A stretch of 37,589 nt of DNA from Lentibacillus saliphilus (GCF_019093865.1 NZ_JABJXD010000015.1:1-37589), one strand, 5' to 3'; shown: positions 17,307-25,837, counted from the stretch's first letter. Notes: a model not told the origin generated them from the sequence alone. Made by a program: numbers and translations.

Positions 17307-18368
17307 ATGAAAGCAGTACGTTGGCATGGACAAAGAGATTTACGTGTAGAAGACATTCAAGAGCCTTCTGCAGAACCCGGAAAAGTCAAAATCAAAGTCG
17401 CTTGGACAGGAATTTGTGGAAGTGACCTTCACGAATACGCTGCTGGCCCTATTTTCATCCCAGAAGGCCAACAACATCCTTTAACAAAAGATCAAGCACC
17501 AATTGTTATGGGGCATGAATTTGCTGGAGAGGTTGTTGAAGTTGGTGAAGGTGTAGATCGCATTAAATTAGGCGACCGCGTTACTGTAGAACCGATCTAT
17601 CGTTGCGGCGAATGTGCAGCTTGCCGTTCTGGTAAGTACAACCTATGTGACTCCTTAGGGTTCCACGGATTATCTGGAGGCGGTGGTGGATTTTCACAAT
17701 TTACAACTGTCCCTGAAAATATGGTACACACAATGCCTGATACAATGAGCTATGAACAAGGTGCATTGGTTGAACCAGCTGCTGTTGCACTTCATTCAAT
17801 CCGAATGAGCCGCTTTAAAGCTGGTGATACAGCTGCGGTATTCGGTGCAGGTCCAATTGGTTTGTTAACGATTCAAGCTTTGTTCTTATCCGGTGCAAGT
17901 CAAGTATATGCTGTTGAAATCTCCGAAGAACGCAAGCAATTTGCTGAAGAAATTGGTGCCATTGTGATCGACCCTACAGAGGTTGATGCTGTAGCTGAAA
18001 TTCAAAAGCTTACAGACGGCGGCGTCGATGTGAGCTATGAAGTAACAGGAGTTGCCCAGCCACTTCAACAATGCATCGATTGCATTAAACCAGGCGGCGA
18101 AGCAATGGTTGTCAGCATTTGGGAAAGCAACCCTGAAATTAATGCAAACAACATTGTACTTAAAGAAAAGTATGTGACAGGCGCGATTGCCTATAGAGAC
18201 ATTTTCCCTGCGGTTATCAACTTAATCGCTAGTGGTAAATTCGAAGCCGAAAAGTTGATTACAAAACGTATCGAACTTGATCAAATTGTTGACGAAGGCT
18301 TTGAATCATTGATGAACGAAAGATCTCAAGTGAAAATTCTTGTAAGATCAAACCCAGATATGGAATAA
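17307..18368 (+). CDS. bdhA: (R,R)-2,3-butanediol dehydrogenase-like zinc alcohol dehydrogenase
   Basis: 353 aa medium-chain dehydrogenase. It follows the Bacillus BdhA sequence closely (GICGSDLHEY, GPIFIP, GLSGGGGGF, YRDIFPAV, SQVKILVR), so reduction of acetoin to 2,3-butanediol or the reverse is the best call. Catalytic zinc ligands are Cys37, His70 and Glu71, and the NAD-binding loop is GAGPIG. It has the four structural-zinc cysteines (Cys100, 103, 106 and 114); as I recall, the B. subtilis enzyme lacks these. The ATG at 17307 follows AAGGAGAG. It lies 112 bases behind pflA and would give another route for NADH disposal. Confidence 0.85.
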   Translation: MKAVRWHGQRDLRVEDIQEPSAEPGKVKIKVAWTGICGSDLHEYAAGPIFIPEGQQHPLTKDQAPIVMGHEFAGEVVEVGEGVDRIKLGDRVTVEPIYRCGECAACRSGKYNLCDSLGFHGLSGGGGGFSQFTTVPENMVHTMPDTMSYEQGALVEPAAVALHSIRMSRFKAGDTAAVFGAGPIGLLTIQALFLSGASQVYAVEISEERKQFAEEIGAIVIDPTEVDAVAEIQKLTDGGVDVSYEVTGVAQPLQQCIDCIKPGGEAMVVSIWESNPEINANNIVLKEKYVTGAIAYRDIFPAVINLIASGKFEAEKLITKRIELDQIVDEGFESLMNERSQVKILVRSNPDME

Positions 18369-18438
18369 AGCATCATTACGAGATTGAGTTAGTTTGAACG
18401 CTAATCTTAAACAATATTTTGTCCTGAATACATTCGTT

Positions 18439-18473
18439 AACAACGTCCGCAGTATGTGCGGACGTTGTTTTGT
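18439..18473 (+). terminator. Terminator of the bdhA-like gene
   Basis: Perfect 13-bp stem (18439-18451 with 18457-18469, AACAACGTCCGCA and complement), a five-base loop and a T-rich tail. The 20-bp repeat array starts about 30 bases behind it, so the array is probably outside the transcript. Confidence 0.9.
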
Positions 18474-18500
18474 TATGAGCAATGGTGGGGACGGCTCTGG

Positions 18501-19185
18501 TTATGCGGCGTGTGGTGGTGCGGTTATGCGTGCTGCGGTGCGGTTACGCGACGTGGGGCGGTGTTATGCGTGTGGCGGTGCGATTATGCGGCGCGATTTG
18601 GTTTTATGCGTGCGACGAAGCGGTTATGCGGCGTGAGGCGGTGTTATGCGTGTGGCGGTGCGATTATGCGGCGCGATTTGGTTTTATGCGTGCGACGAAG
18701 CGGTTATGCGGCGTGAGGCGGTGTTAGGCGTGTGGCGGTGCGATTATGCGGCGCGATTCGGGTTTATGCGTGTGGCGGCGCGGTTATGCGGCGTGGGGCG
18801 GTGTTATGCGTGGGGCGGTGCGGTTATGCGGCGTGATTTGGTGTTATGCGTGCGACGAAGCGGTTATGCGGCGTGAGGCGGTGTTATGCGTGTGGCGGTG
18901 CGATTATGCGGCGCGATTCGGTTTTATGCGTGTGGCGGCGCGGTTATGCGGCGTGGGGCGGTGTTATGCGTGTGGCGGTGCGGTTATGCGGCGTGATTTG
19001 GTGTTATGCGTGCGACGAAGCGGTTATGCGGCGTGAGGCGGTGTTAGGCGTGTGGCGGTGCGATTATGCGGCGCGATTCGGTTTTATGCGTGTGGCGGTG
19101 CGGTTATGCGGCTTACGGATTTATGCGTTGGAAAATGAATTTGTAGCGCGGCGTGATTCGGTTTTATGCGTGCGGCAGCGTGGTT
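18501..19185 (+). repeat. Tandem 20-bp TTATGCG array (first of three)
   Basis: From 18524 to 19104 there are 30 TTATGCG anchors at exact 20-bp steps without a single insertion or deletion; three are variants (TTACGCG at 18544, TTAGGCG at 18724 and 19044). A further anchor at 18501 and a few irregular units to about 19185 flank the run. The plus strand is G/T-rich. Higher order is present: 18564-18643 and 18644-18723 are identical, and 18724-18883 and 18884-19043 (eight units each) differ at only three bases. All three plus-strand frames are open because stops are rare in the unit; I do not regard these as genes. The array lies between convergent genes. Confidence 0.95.
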
Positions 19186-19314
19186 TGACGATATACAAGC
19201 GTTGCGCCATTTATATTTTTTCGATCAGGTGTAACCTTCTACAAAACATATTTTTTCGACATTTCCCGGGAAATAACTATTGCATTCGCCATATTTTTAA
19301 TAAATGACTAAAAT
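19186..19314. other. Gene-free spacer between the array and the DUF3006-like gene
   Basis: AT-rich sequence with no ORF, no strong hairpin and no repeat anchor. Confidence 0.6.
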
Positions 19315-19911
19315 TCACCTTTGCAATTGCTTTAATAAAGTTTGTGTTTTTTCCTTCTCCTCTTTTTGTTTTTGATGGTCAATCATAAGAACGGTTTTTC
19401 TATTAGCATACATCGTTACACTAAACCACGTATCAATAGCGCTTTCCTGCGGTAATAGACGTTTAGGGACCATCCATTCCTCGTTAAGATCTTCTAGTAG
19501 CAATACAGCTAATCCATTTGATTCCACTCTGTCTAGTACCGCATAAGTGTTTATCAACGTTTTTAAAGTAGGTCTTCTCGTAATAGAATTCATCTTGAAG
19601 GAGTTTTTGAGTACCTCATCAGGTCTAATCAATGGCGGGTGTTGATATCTTGAAGAAAAACGATTCATTGTAATGATGTTTGCTTGAGGTATTAATCGCA
19701 TCGTACTAAAAGGCTCACCTTCGATTAAATGTACAGTGAGAGGCTGACGCACTAATGTAAACGTGGAAGTGTTATGCGCTATTTGCATTGGCTTATTTGT
19801 GCCACTTATATCTGCTTGAATTAACCTCGTATATACTGTTTCTAAACATATCACAAGTATACTAACCATACCTACCGTTATCAGCAATCGTTTAAACAAA
19901 TTTGATTTCAT
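19315..19911 (-). CDS. Signal-anchored protein with C-terminal DUF3006-like domain
   Basis: 198 aa. Residues about 9-29 form a signal anchor. The middle (about 30-120) is not recognised. Residues 123-198 align by eye with the DUF3006 protein encoded at 21542: YAVLDRVESNGLAVLLLED here against KGVLDRFEGDKAVILIET there, then xIDTWF against xVNTWF, and both end in a Lys/Glu-rich helix with a Leu-x-x-Leu pattern. GGAGG lies ten bases before the ATG. It is divergent from the ComEC-like lipoprotein gene, whose downstream neighbour is the stand-alone DUF3006 gene. Function unknown; location suggests the outer face of the membrane. Confidence 0.65.
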   Translation of the reverse strand: MKSNLFKRLLITVGMVSILVICLETVYTRLIQADISGTNKPMQIAHNTSTFTLVRQPLTVHLIEGEPFSTMRLIPQANIITMNRFSSRYQHPPLIRPDEVLKNSFKMNSITRRPTLKTLINTYAVLDRVESNGLAVLLLEDLNEEWMVPKRLLPQESAIDTWFSVTMYANRKTVLMIDHQKQKEEKEKTQTLLKQLQR

Positions 19912-20022
19912 CTCTGCAGCACCTCCAGATCTATTATGCCTATGCTATTTGTAGAACGCACCTCGTAATAAATCATTTTCCCACCTACTTTAACTTAGGA
20001 AAAATGCATATTATCTTAGGGG

Positions 20023-20112
20023 AACAGAGCATTTTGACCCGAGAGCCACATCTAAAATACCATTTTGGATGTTTTTGCAAACCCAGACTCACAATGGCTA
20101 AGATGCTCTGTT
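20023..20112 (+). ncRNA. Candidate structured element between divergent genes
   Basis: Arms AACAGAGCAT (20023-20032) and ATGCTCTGTT (20103-20112) pair perfectly over ten bases and enclose a second near-perfect hairpin of 11 pairs (20048-20058 with 20062-20072, one G-T). A further AGCC/GGCT pairing (20044-20047 with 20096-20099) stacks between. It lies 75 bases before the lipoprotein start codon. It could be a leader RNA, a small mobile palindromic element or an extruding DNA site. I do not recognise a known riboswitch. Confidence 0.35.
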
Positions 20113-20187
20113 TGGCAGTAGCGTTTCATACATAAGTCTGCTATTCTTACAGAAGAGAAAAAGAGGATGAAATGGGGTTTACGTATC

Positions 20188-21519
20188 ATGTTTAAGCAGA
20201 TGTTTTTACCGTTTTTTATGGCTTTAACGTTGGTGTTAAGTGGGTGTGGAAGTGATGTTAATGACTTAAACGGCGACGCGGGAAATACGAACGACAATCA
20301 GACAGCAGCAGATGTGCAAGCATCCGCAGAGGAAAATGAATCAGATCAAACAGATACAAATGATGCGCCAGCAGATGACAAGGCAGCTGAATCTGAGTCA
20401 ATAGATGAATCGTCAAAAGACGAAAAACCAAGCAAAACTGCTTTAAGTGAGCTAATCGTTCATTATATAAATGTTGGGCAAGCTGATGCAACACTGTTTC
20501 AATACACTGACAAAGACAGCAATTATACCATTTTATTTGATACGGGTGATTGGCGTCGGAATGATACCGTCCAGTACTTAGCCAGTCAAAACATATCGAC
20601 CATTGACCTTATCGTTGTCAGTCACCCTGATGCGGATCATATCGGCCAGCTTGCAGAAATTGTCCATACATATGATGTTGGTGAAGTATGGATGTCTGGT
20701 AATGAAGCATCTTCAAAAACATTCCAACAAGCGCTTCAGGCAGTTATCGACAGCGGTGCAGATTTTTATGAACCGAGAACTGGAGATGAATTTTCAATCG
20801 GACCATTAGACATCACTGTCCTTTATCCAAACACTATTTCTGGAAAAGCAAATGAAGAATCTGTCTCGCTTAAAATGACGTATGGTGATGTTGATTTTGT
20901 TTTTACAGGAGATGCTGATCAAGCTGCAGAGAAACGGATGATTCAGTCTGGTATTAATCTGAAAGCGGATATTTTGCAGCTTGGACATCATGGATCACGA
21001 ACTTCTAGTGCACCACAATTTATTAATGCCGTTGATCCAGACGTTGCAATTTACAGCGCGGGGGCTGACAGTCAATACGGTCATCCTCATTCTGAAGTCG
21101 TCTCCCTCATTCAAAATGCAGGCATTGATCTGTATGGCACAGACGTTCATGGAACGATTATTGTCAAAACAAACGGCAAAACGTATGATATTTTAACCAA
21201 AAAGGATGGCACGATTAGTCCTACAAGTACTGGAGCGGCTCAATCCAAATCAGATAATGAGCAGCAATCACAGCTTAAAGATGAAACGACATCTCAGCAA
21301 GATACGACTACACAACAATCTGATCACTCTAGCTGTATTGATATTAACACCGCATCTCTGGAAGCATTACAGGACATTATTCATATTGGTTCTGAACGTG
21401 CTGAGGATTTGATCAACATTAGACCGTTTAACTCTATTGATGGTCTTACCCGAATAAAAGGAATCGGTCCGTCACGGATTGCTGATATCAAGGCACAAGG
21501 CACTGCTTGTGTTAACTAA
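20188..21519 (+). CDS. ComEC-like metallo-beta-lactamase lipoprotein with ComEA-type HhH tail
   Basis: 443 aa from the ATG at 20188; an ATG at 20167 (450 aa) is possible but its only Shine-Dalgarno-like AGAGG touches the codon. A lipoprotein signal ends in LVLSGCG. An acidic linker follows, then a metallo-beta-lactamase domain like the C-terminal part of ComEC/Rec2: VGQADATLF, DTGDWR, metal motif SHPDADHIG, FTGDAD and GHHGS. After a Gln/Ser-rich linker comes a helix-hairpin-helix of ComEA type (CIDINTASLEALQDI, IKGIGPSRIADI). It would sit outside the membrane and bind and cut DNA or another phosphodiester. The DUF3006 gene follows after 22 bases, a common pairing. Confidence 0.88.
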   Translation: MFKQMFLPFFMALTLVLSGCGSDVNDLNGDAGNTNDNQTAADVQASAEENESDQTDTNDAPADDKAAESESIDESSKDEKPSKTALSELIVHYINVGQADATLFQYTDKDSNYTILFDTGDWRRNDTVQYLASQNISTIDLIVVSHPDADHIGQLAEIVHTYDVGEVWMSGNEASSKTFQQALQAVIDSGADFYEPRTGDEFSIGPLDITVLYPNTISGKANEESVSLKMTYGDVDFVFTGDADQAAEKRMIQSGINLKADILQLGHHGSRTSSAPQFINAVDPDVAIYSAGADSQYGHPHSEVVSLIQNAGIDLYGTDVHGTIIVKTNGKTYDILTKKDGTISPTSTGAAQSKSDNEQQSQLKDETTSQQDTTTQQSDHSSCIDINTASLEALQDIIHIGSERAEDLINIRPFNSIDGLTRIKGIGPSRIADIKAQGTACVN

Positions 21520-21541
21520 GCTTGAAAGGAGTTTTTTCACA

Positions 21542-21796
21542 ATGAAAGGTGTACTTGATCGTTTTGAGGGCGACAAAGCTGTTATTTTAATAGAAACTCA
21601 CAAGCAAGAACTCATCGTTGAAACACATACACTTCCGGCAGGGAGTCAAGTGAATACGTGGTTTCATATTGAGAAAAACGGTAAGCACTACGATTTAAAA
21701 ATTGATGACACGAAGACAGCGAAAGAAACCGAGACGTCCTCAGATTTAATGGCAAAGTTGAGAGCCAGAGGGCATAGCAAATTCAAAAAAAATTAG
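21542..21796 (+). CDS. DUF3006 domain protein
   Basis: 84 aa, small beta-rich protein starting MKGVLDRFEGDKAVILIE, the DUF3006 signature, with a charged helical end (LMAKLRARGHSKFKKN). AAAGGAG precedes the ATG, and the longer frame to 21479 overlaps the upstream gene and is unlikely. It follows the ComEC-like lipoprotein gene by 22 bases and is surely co-transcribed. The family is repeatedly found beside such metallo-beta-lactamase proteins; its function is not known to me. A related domain is fused to a signal anchor in the divergent gene at 19315. Confidence 0.82.
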   Translation: MKGVLDRFEGDKAVILIETHKQELIVETHTLPAGSQVNTWFHIEKNGKHYDLKIDDTKTAKETETSSDLMAKLRARGHSKFKKN

Positions 21797-21912
21797 CTTT
21801 TGAGCAAAAAAAGTACTATCAAAGTGTATATTTTTTTCAAATGGGTAAATGATTAAGAGTAGCCCCTTAATAAAAGGTGCAAGATACTTAATTTACATGG
21901 AGGAACGTTAGC

Positions 21913-22113
21913 ATGACGAATGGTACAGTAAAATGGTTTAACGCAGAAAAAGGTTATGGTTTTATCGAAGTCGAAAATGGTGAGGACGTCTTTGTCCATT
22001 TCTCAGCAATCCAGGGAGAAGGTTACAAATCACTGGAAGAAGGACAAGCCGTTACATTCGATATCGAACAAGGTGATCGCGGCCCACAAGCAGTCAATGT
22101 ACAAAAACAATAA
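21913..22113 (+). CDS. Cold-shock protein, CspA/CspB family
   Basis: 66 aa OB-fold protein. RNP1 (KGYGFI) and RNP2 (VFVHF) are intact, with the family start [11 protein letters not shown]. It binds single-stranded RNA and DNA and melts mRNA structure at low temperature or in stationary phase. GGAGG lies before the ATG. The 116-base upstream region is very AT-rich and probably carries a long 5' leader, as in other csp genes; a cold-box could not be confirmed. A strong terminator follows, so it is a single-gene unit. Confidence 0.95.
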   Translation: MTNGTVKWFNAEKGYGFIEVENGEDVFVHFSAIQGEGYKSLEEGQAVTFDIEQGDRGPQAVNVQKQ

Positions 22114-22239
22114 AATGACGCTACTTTCAGTGAGAGTTTCACTTTTCACTGCATTTTAGACGCATAAAATCGTGTTTTTCCTGTATACGGACACACATAT
22201 TTTATTTATGTAGGACTGCCCATTAATAAACAACCTGTT

Positions 22240-22271
22240 AAAAAGGCGCTTTTTTCATAAGCGTCTTTTTT
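22240..22271 (+). terminator. Terminator of the cold-shock gene
   Basis: 12-bp stem with one G-T pair (AAAAAGGCGCTT at 22240-22251 with 22259-22270) and a T-run on the plus strand. Confidence 0.85.
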
Positions 22272-22355
22272 ACGTTTAAAATAATAAACCCCTTTACATG
22301 GCAATCATTAGAGGCTACTATTTTATAAAGAATACAACATAAGGAGTGTAATAAT

Positions 22356-22916
22356 ATGACTGTACATCTTGATGATATGCTTGAATTTAATCGGCAATTT
22401 GTTAATCAAAAGGATTATGTTCCATTTGAAACAGACAGTGTGCCTAATAAAAAAATGATCGTTTTTACGTGTATGGAATCCCGCCTAATTGAACTGCTTC
22501 TTAAAGCACTCAATTTAAAGAATGGCGATGTTAAAATGATTAAAAATGCTGGCGCAATCATTCGAAAGCCGTTCGACAGCATTATGAAAAGTATACTCGT
22601 TGCTGTTTATGAACTAGAAGCTGAAGATGTGACTGTCATTGGCCATTATGATTGTGGTATGTCTCGAATTAATACGGATGACCTCCCTCAGAAAATGGTG
22701 GAAAAAGGGATTGCAAAAGAAACAATTGATGCTTTAACTCATGCTGGAATTGACCTTGACGAAGAATTTCATGGTTTTGATACCGTTGAAGAATCTGTCA
22801 TGCAAAGCGTGAATATTATTCGAAATCATCCTTTATTACCGTCTTACGTAAAAGTCCATGGCTTGGTCATCGATCCAGGAACGGGTAAGGTGGATGTTGT
22901 TACACGTGGTGAATAA
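22356..22916 (+). CDS. Beta-class carbonic anhydrase (YtiB-like)
   Basis: 186 aa. Interconverts CO2 and bicarbonate. The zinc ligands Cys39 (TCMESR), His97 and Cys100 (GHYDCG) are present. The catalytic dyad, normally Asp-Arg in CxDSR or CxDTR, here reads Glu41-Arg43, a change from Asp to Glu. The sequence otherwise follows the Bacillus YtiB pattern (LNLKNGDVKMIKNAGA, HGLVIDPGTGKVD). AAGGAG lies ten bases before the ATG. Single gene between two terminators. The substitution may alter activity or the pH switch; no function other than carbonic anhydrase is suggested. Confidence 0.88.
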   Translation: MTVHLDDMLEFNRQFVNQKDYVPFETDSVPNKKMIVFTCMESRLIELLLKALNLKNGDVKMIKNAGAIIRKPFDSIMKSILVAVYELEAEDVTVIGHYDCGMSRINTDDLPQKMVEKGIAKETIDALTHAGIDLDEEFHGFDTVEESVMQSVNIIRNHPLLPSYVKVHGLVIDPGTGKVDVVTRGE

Positions 22917-22944
22917 TATCATATTGTAGTACTTAGAGAGCTTG

Positions 22945-22978
22945 ACGGCGCGCGGCTCATGTAAATCCCGCGCGCCGT
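22945..22978 (+). terminator. GC-rich terminator between convergent genes
   Basis: Perfect 11-bp stem ACGGCGCGCGG (22945-22955) with 22968-22978, followed by ATTATTT on the plus strand. It can serve both the carbonic anhydrase and the amidase genes. Confidence 0.75.
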
Positions 22979-22989
22979 ATTATTTGATG

Positions 22990-23856
22990 CTAACGGATTC
23001 TAATCCGTTGGCCAATTTGCAAATGTTGAAGATCTACCGTCGGGTTCATCTGTTTGAGCTTGTCTATTGATGAGTCATACGTTTTCGCGAGTGCCCATAG
23101 CGTGTCACCACGCTGGATCATATGGTGACGATCATCTACCTGTTCTGAAGATTGAAGGTTAATACGTTGGCCAATTTGTAGATGATATGGATCGATGTCT
23201 TGGTTGAGCTTTAACAGACTTGCGAGCGGTATGTTGTAGCGACGTGCAATGCTCCAGAGTGTATCCCCTTTTTTAATTCGATAAGTTCTATTTGGCGTTA
23301 GGTTATTCTTTGTTTCCAGTTGTGCTATCATATTCGCAATACCATCGGCATGACCGGTTGCAAGTCTCCGGATAAAGGCTGCATGCTTTAACTTTGACAC
23401 ATCATTAAGATGGTCAATAAAGCCACTTTCTGTTAAGACGGCTGACATAGTCGCTTCCCTTAGCATATGAAAATTTGCTTGCTTTTTTCCACGGTCTCTC
23501 AAACCGCTTTTTTTGAGAACGGCCTGATGAAGCGTATTTTGAAGATCATGTGTCCGTTTCTTTTTTGGATGACTCCCATTAAAAATAAAGGACTCAAACC
23601 CGCTCCCACCTCCTGCATTGACATGAATGGAAAGAAGTAGGTCAGCTCCCCAGCTGTTTGCCATATGCGTCCGATCATTCAATGAAACCGTTCTATCTGT
23701 GTTGCGTGACAGCTTAACACGACAAGGGACCCTTCTAAAAAGTTGTCGATACAACTCCAATGCAATCTTCAATGTGATATCCTTCTCCCTTAATCCAAAA
23801 CCGATCGCACCTGGATCTGTCCCACCGTGTCCAGGATCAATAAATACCTTATACAT
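22990..23856 (-). CDS. N-acetylmuramoyl-L-alanine amidase with two LysM domains (CwlC-like)
   Basis: 288 aa. Residues 1-180 are an Amidase_3 domain with zinc and catalytic residues His10 (DPGHGG), Glu24, His78 (SIHVNA) and Glu143 (LTESGF). Two LysM peptidoglycan-binding repeats follow (about 191-234 and 244-287, each with KGDTLW or RGDTLW). It cleaves the bond between muramic acid and the peptide stem. There is no signal peptide. That, and close likeness to B. subtilis CwlC (LNDRTHMANSWGADLLLSIHVN, DRGKKQANFHMLRE), point to mother-cell lysis at the end of sporulation. CwlC carries SPOR-type rather than LysM repeats, a difference. GGGGGG precedes the ATG. Confidence 0.88.
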   Translation of the reverse strand: MYKVFIDPGHGGTDPGAIGFGLREKDITLKIALELYRQLFRRVPCRVKLSRNTDRTVSLNDRTHMANSWGADLLLSIHVNAGGGSGFESFIFNGSHPKKKRTHDLQNTLHQAVLKKSGLRDRGKKQANFHMLREATMSAVLTESGFIDHLNDVSKLKHAAFIRRLATGHADGIANMIAQLETKNNLTPNRTYRIKKGDTLWSIARRYNIPLASLLKLNQDIDPYHLQIGQRINLQSSEQVDDRHHMIQRGDTLWALAKTYDSSIDKLKQMNPTVDLQHLQIGQRIRIR

Positions 23857-23972
23857 ACATATCCCCCCTTTTTTGATAGAAGCCTTTTGCTATGACTTCC
23901 TCTCACGTCTAAATTCGAACGTGACGTTCAAAAGGGGGCATTACCTTAATCATTTGTAATGAAAACACATGA

Positions 23973-24014
23973 AAAGACGCCCTAAAGTAAAATGTAACTT
24001 TTAAGGACGTCTTT
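23973..24014 (-). terminator. Probable terminator of the acyl-CoA ligase gene
   Basis: AAAGACG (23973-23979) pairs with CGTCTTT (24008-24014), with an inner CCT/AGG pairing. On the minus strand it continues GTCTTTTC. It lies about 80 bases behind the ligase stop codon. The remaining spacer to 24096 shows nothing. Confidence 0.5.
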
Positions 24015-24096
24015 GATATCATATTTAATATGTGAGCGCGAAACGCTAAACAGAGCACACACTATTACAGAAAGCCAGGTTGTGAAAACTAAAGCG

Positions 24097-25704
24097 TTAT
24101 ACTTCCAACGCCTCCTCTACTTGTTTCCGTAAGGCACGCTTTAAAAATTTTCCAACTGACGTTTTAGGGATTTCTTCCAGGAATAAGATATCATCCGGAA
24201 GCCAAAACTTAGCGAATTGTGGCTCGAGAAATTGAATCAGATCTTCCTTTGTAGCGGCCGCACCTTCCTTCAGGACCACACAGGCAATCGGTCGTTCTTG
24301 CCATTTCGGATCTGGAACTGCAACAACAGCGGCTTCATATACTGCATCATGCGCCATTAAAGCGTTTTCAAGATCGACTGAAGAAATCCACTCGCCACCA
24401 CTTTTTATGAGATCTTTCGTACGGTCAACGATTTTAATATTGCCTTCTCCATCGACTGTGACAACATCTCCTGTGTAAAACCATCCATCTCTAAATGCAT
24501 CTTGTGTCCGATCATCCTTATAATACTCATCGGCAATCCACGGTCCTCTGACAAGTAATTCACCCATGTCCTCTCCATCTGGCTGAACTTCTCCACGATC
24601 GTTCACAACCTTAACTTCAAGTCCGGGTACGACCATCCCTTGCTTTGCACGGATATCGAGCTGTTCTTCATTTGATAAATTTTGTTGATAACTTTTTAAC
24701 CGTGAAATTGTCACAAGTGGCGTTGTTTCCGTTAAACCGTATGCATGCATAAACGGAATTCCATGCTTTTGTTCAAAGGCTTGAATTAATCCTTTAGGTG
24801 CAGCTGCACCACCACATAGCACCGCTTCAAGGCTCGACATATCATAATCATTTTGTTCAATCTCATTTAAAAGCCCGAGCCAAATCGTCGGTACGCCGGC
24901 TGTTTTTGTCACTTTATACGATTCAATTAACTCAGCGAGCACTTTCGGGACAGACATTGGCCCTGGAAGGACTTGAGTCGAGCCGAGCCAAGTGGCAGCA
25001 AATGGCATGCCCCACGCATTAACATGAAACATTGGTACGACGGGCATAATGACGTCACTCTCTGATAATGCTGCTGTATCGGCCATACTAAGCGCCATCG
25101 CATGCAAAACGATGCCGCGATGGGTATAGACAACGCCCTTTGGTTTTCCGGTTGTCGCTGACGTATAGCACATCCCGGCAGGATCATTTTCAGCAATGTC
25201 TGCAGTAAATGTATATTGCTCATCACCATCTTCAAGCAAGCGTTCATAAGAATATAACGGATCAAGTGTTGATTCAGGGAGTACAGCTTTATCTGTCATG
25301 ACGATAAAAGCTTCTACGGTCGTTAGCTGATCACGTATTTTTTCAACTAATGGAAGTACATCTTCATCAATTAATAACACTTTGTCCTCTGCATGATTAA
25401 TAATATAAGCTAAATGATCCAACGACAAACGAATATTAATCGTATGGAGAACGGCACCGAGGGATGGTATCGCAAAGTAAGCTTCAAGATGTCTATGATG
25501 ATTCCAAGCAAGCGTACCAACTTTATCACCTTTTTTGACATTGAGCTTTTCAAGTACACTACCTAACGCACGAATGCGCGCCCCTGTTTCCTTATAGGTG
25601 AATCTTCTAATCGCATCATGCGTCCTTGAAATAACCGACTTTTTTGGAAAAAATTTTTCAGCTCGTTCAAACATTGATACGAGCGTCAATGGCGTTTGCA
25701 TCAT
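24097..25704 (-). CDS. Fatty-acyl-CoA synthetase (AMP-dependent ligase)
   Basis: 535 aa ANL-superfamily ligase. It activates a carboxylic acid with ATP to the acyl-adenylate, then transfers it to CoA. The ATP loop is YTSATTGKPKG (180-190), followed by AYGLTETTP, GWFYTGD, KDLIKSGGEW and the C-terminal catalytic Lys519 in TSVGKFLKR. Sequence blocks such as MPVVPMFHVNAWG and VLPGPMSVPKVL are typical of medium- to long-chain acyl-CoA synthetases of the alkK/FadD-like group; the chain length cannot be told. AAAGGGGG precedes the ATG. It is a single-gene unit. Confidence 0.87.
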   Translation of the reverse strand: MMQTPLTLVSMFERAEKFFPKKSVISRTHDAIRRFTYKETGARIRALGSVLEKLNVKKGDKVGTLAWNHHRHLEAYFAIPSLGAVLHTINIRLSLDHLAYIINHAEDKVLLIDEDVLPLVEKIRDQLTTVEAFIVMTDKAVLPESTLDPLYSYERLLEDGDEQYTFTADIAENDPAGMCYTSATTGKPKGVVYTHRGIVLHAMALSMADTAALSESDVIMPVVPMFHVNAWGMPFAATWLGSTQVLPGPMSVPKVLAELIESYKVTKTAGVPTIWLGLLNEIEQNDYDMSSLEAVLCGGAAAPKGLIQAFEQKHGIPFMHAYGLTETTPLVTISRLKSYQQNLSNEEQLDIRAKQGMVVPGLEVKVVNDRGEVQPDGEDMGELLVRGPWIADEYYKDDRTQDAFRDGWFYTGDVVTVDGEGNIKIVDRTKDLIKSGGEWISSVDLENALMAHDAVYEAAVVAVPDPKWQERPIACVVLKEGAAATKEDLIQFLEPQFAKFWLPDDILFLEEIPKTSVGKFLKRALRKQVEEALEV

Positions 25705-25837
25705 AACGATTTCCCCCTTTATAATTTAAGAATTTTACAAAAATAATAACTATGACTCTCTATTAACTATATTAGACACACACCTTCTTTAGTCCTGCTT
25801 AGAGTACAAAATATTTAAATTATTATTATAGAGTTTG

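Noticed and set aside
18501-19185. CRISPR array
   Set aside because: The conserved part is only about seven bases, the step is 20 bp, the filler sequences are themselves repeats of each other, and there are no cas genes.
18394-19307. Several overlapping open frames up to 153 codons across the first array, all Arg/Cys/Ala-rich
   Set aside because: All three plus-strand frames are open because the 20-bp unit rarely makes stops; a 20-bp step is not a multiple of three, so the same DNA is read in every frame. No ribosome binding sites and no recognisable fold.
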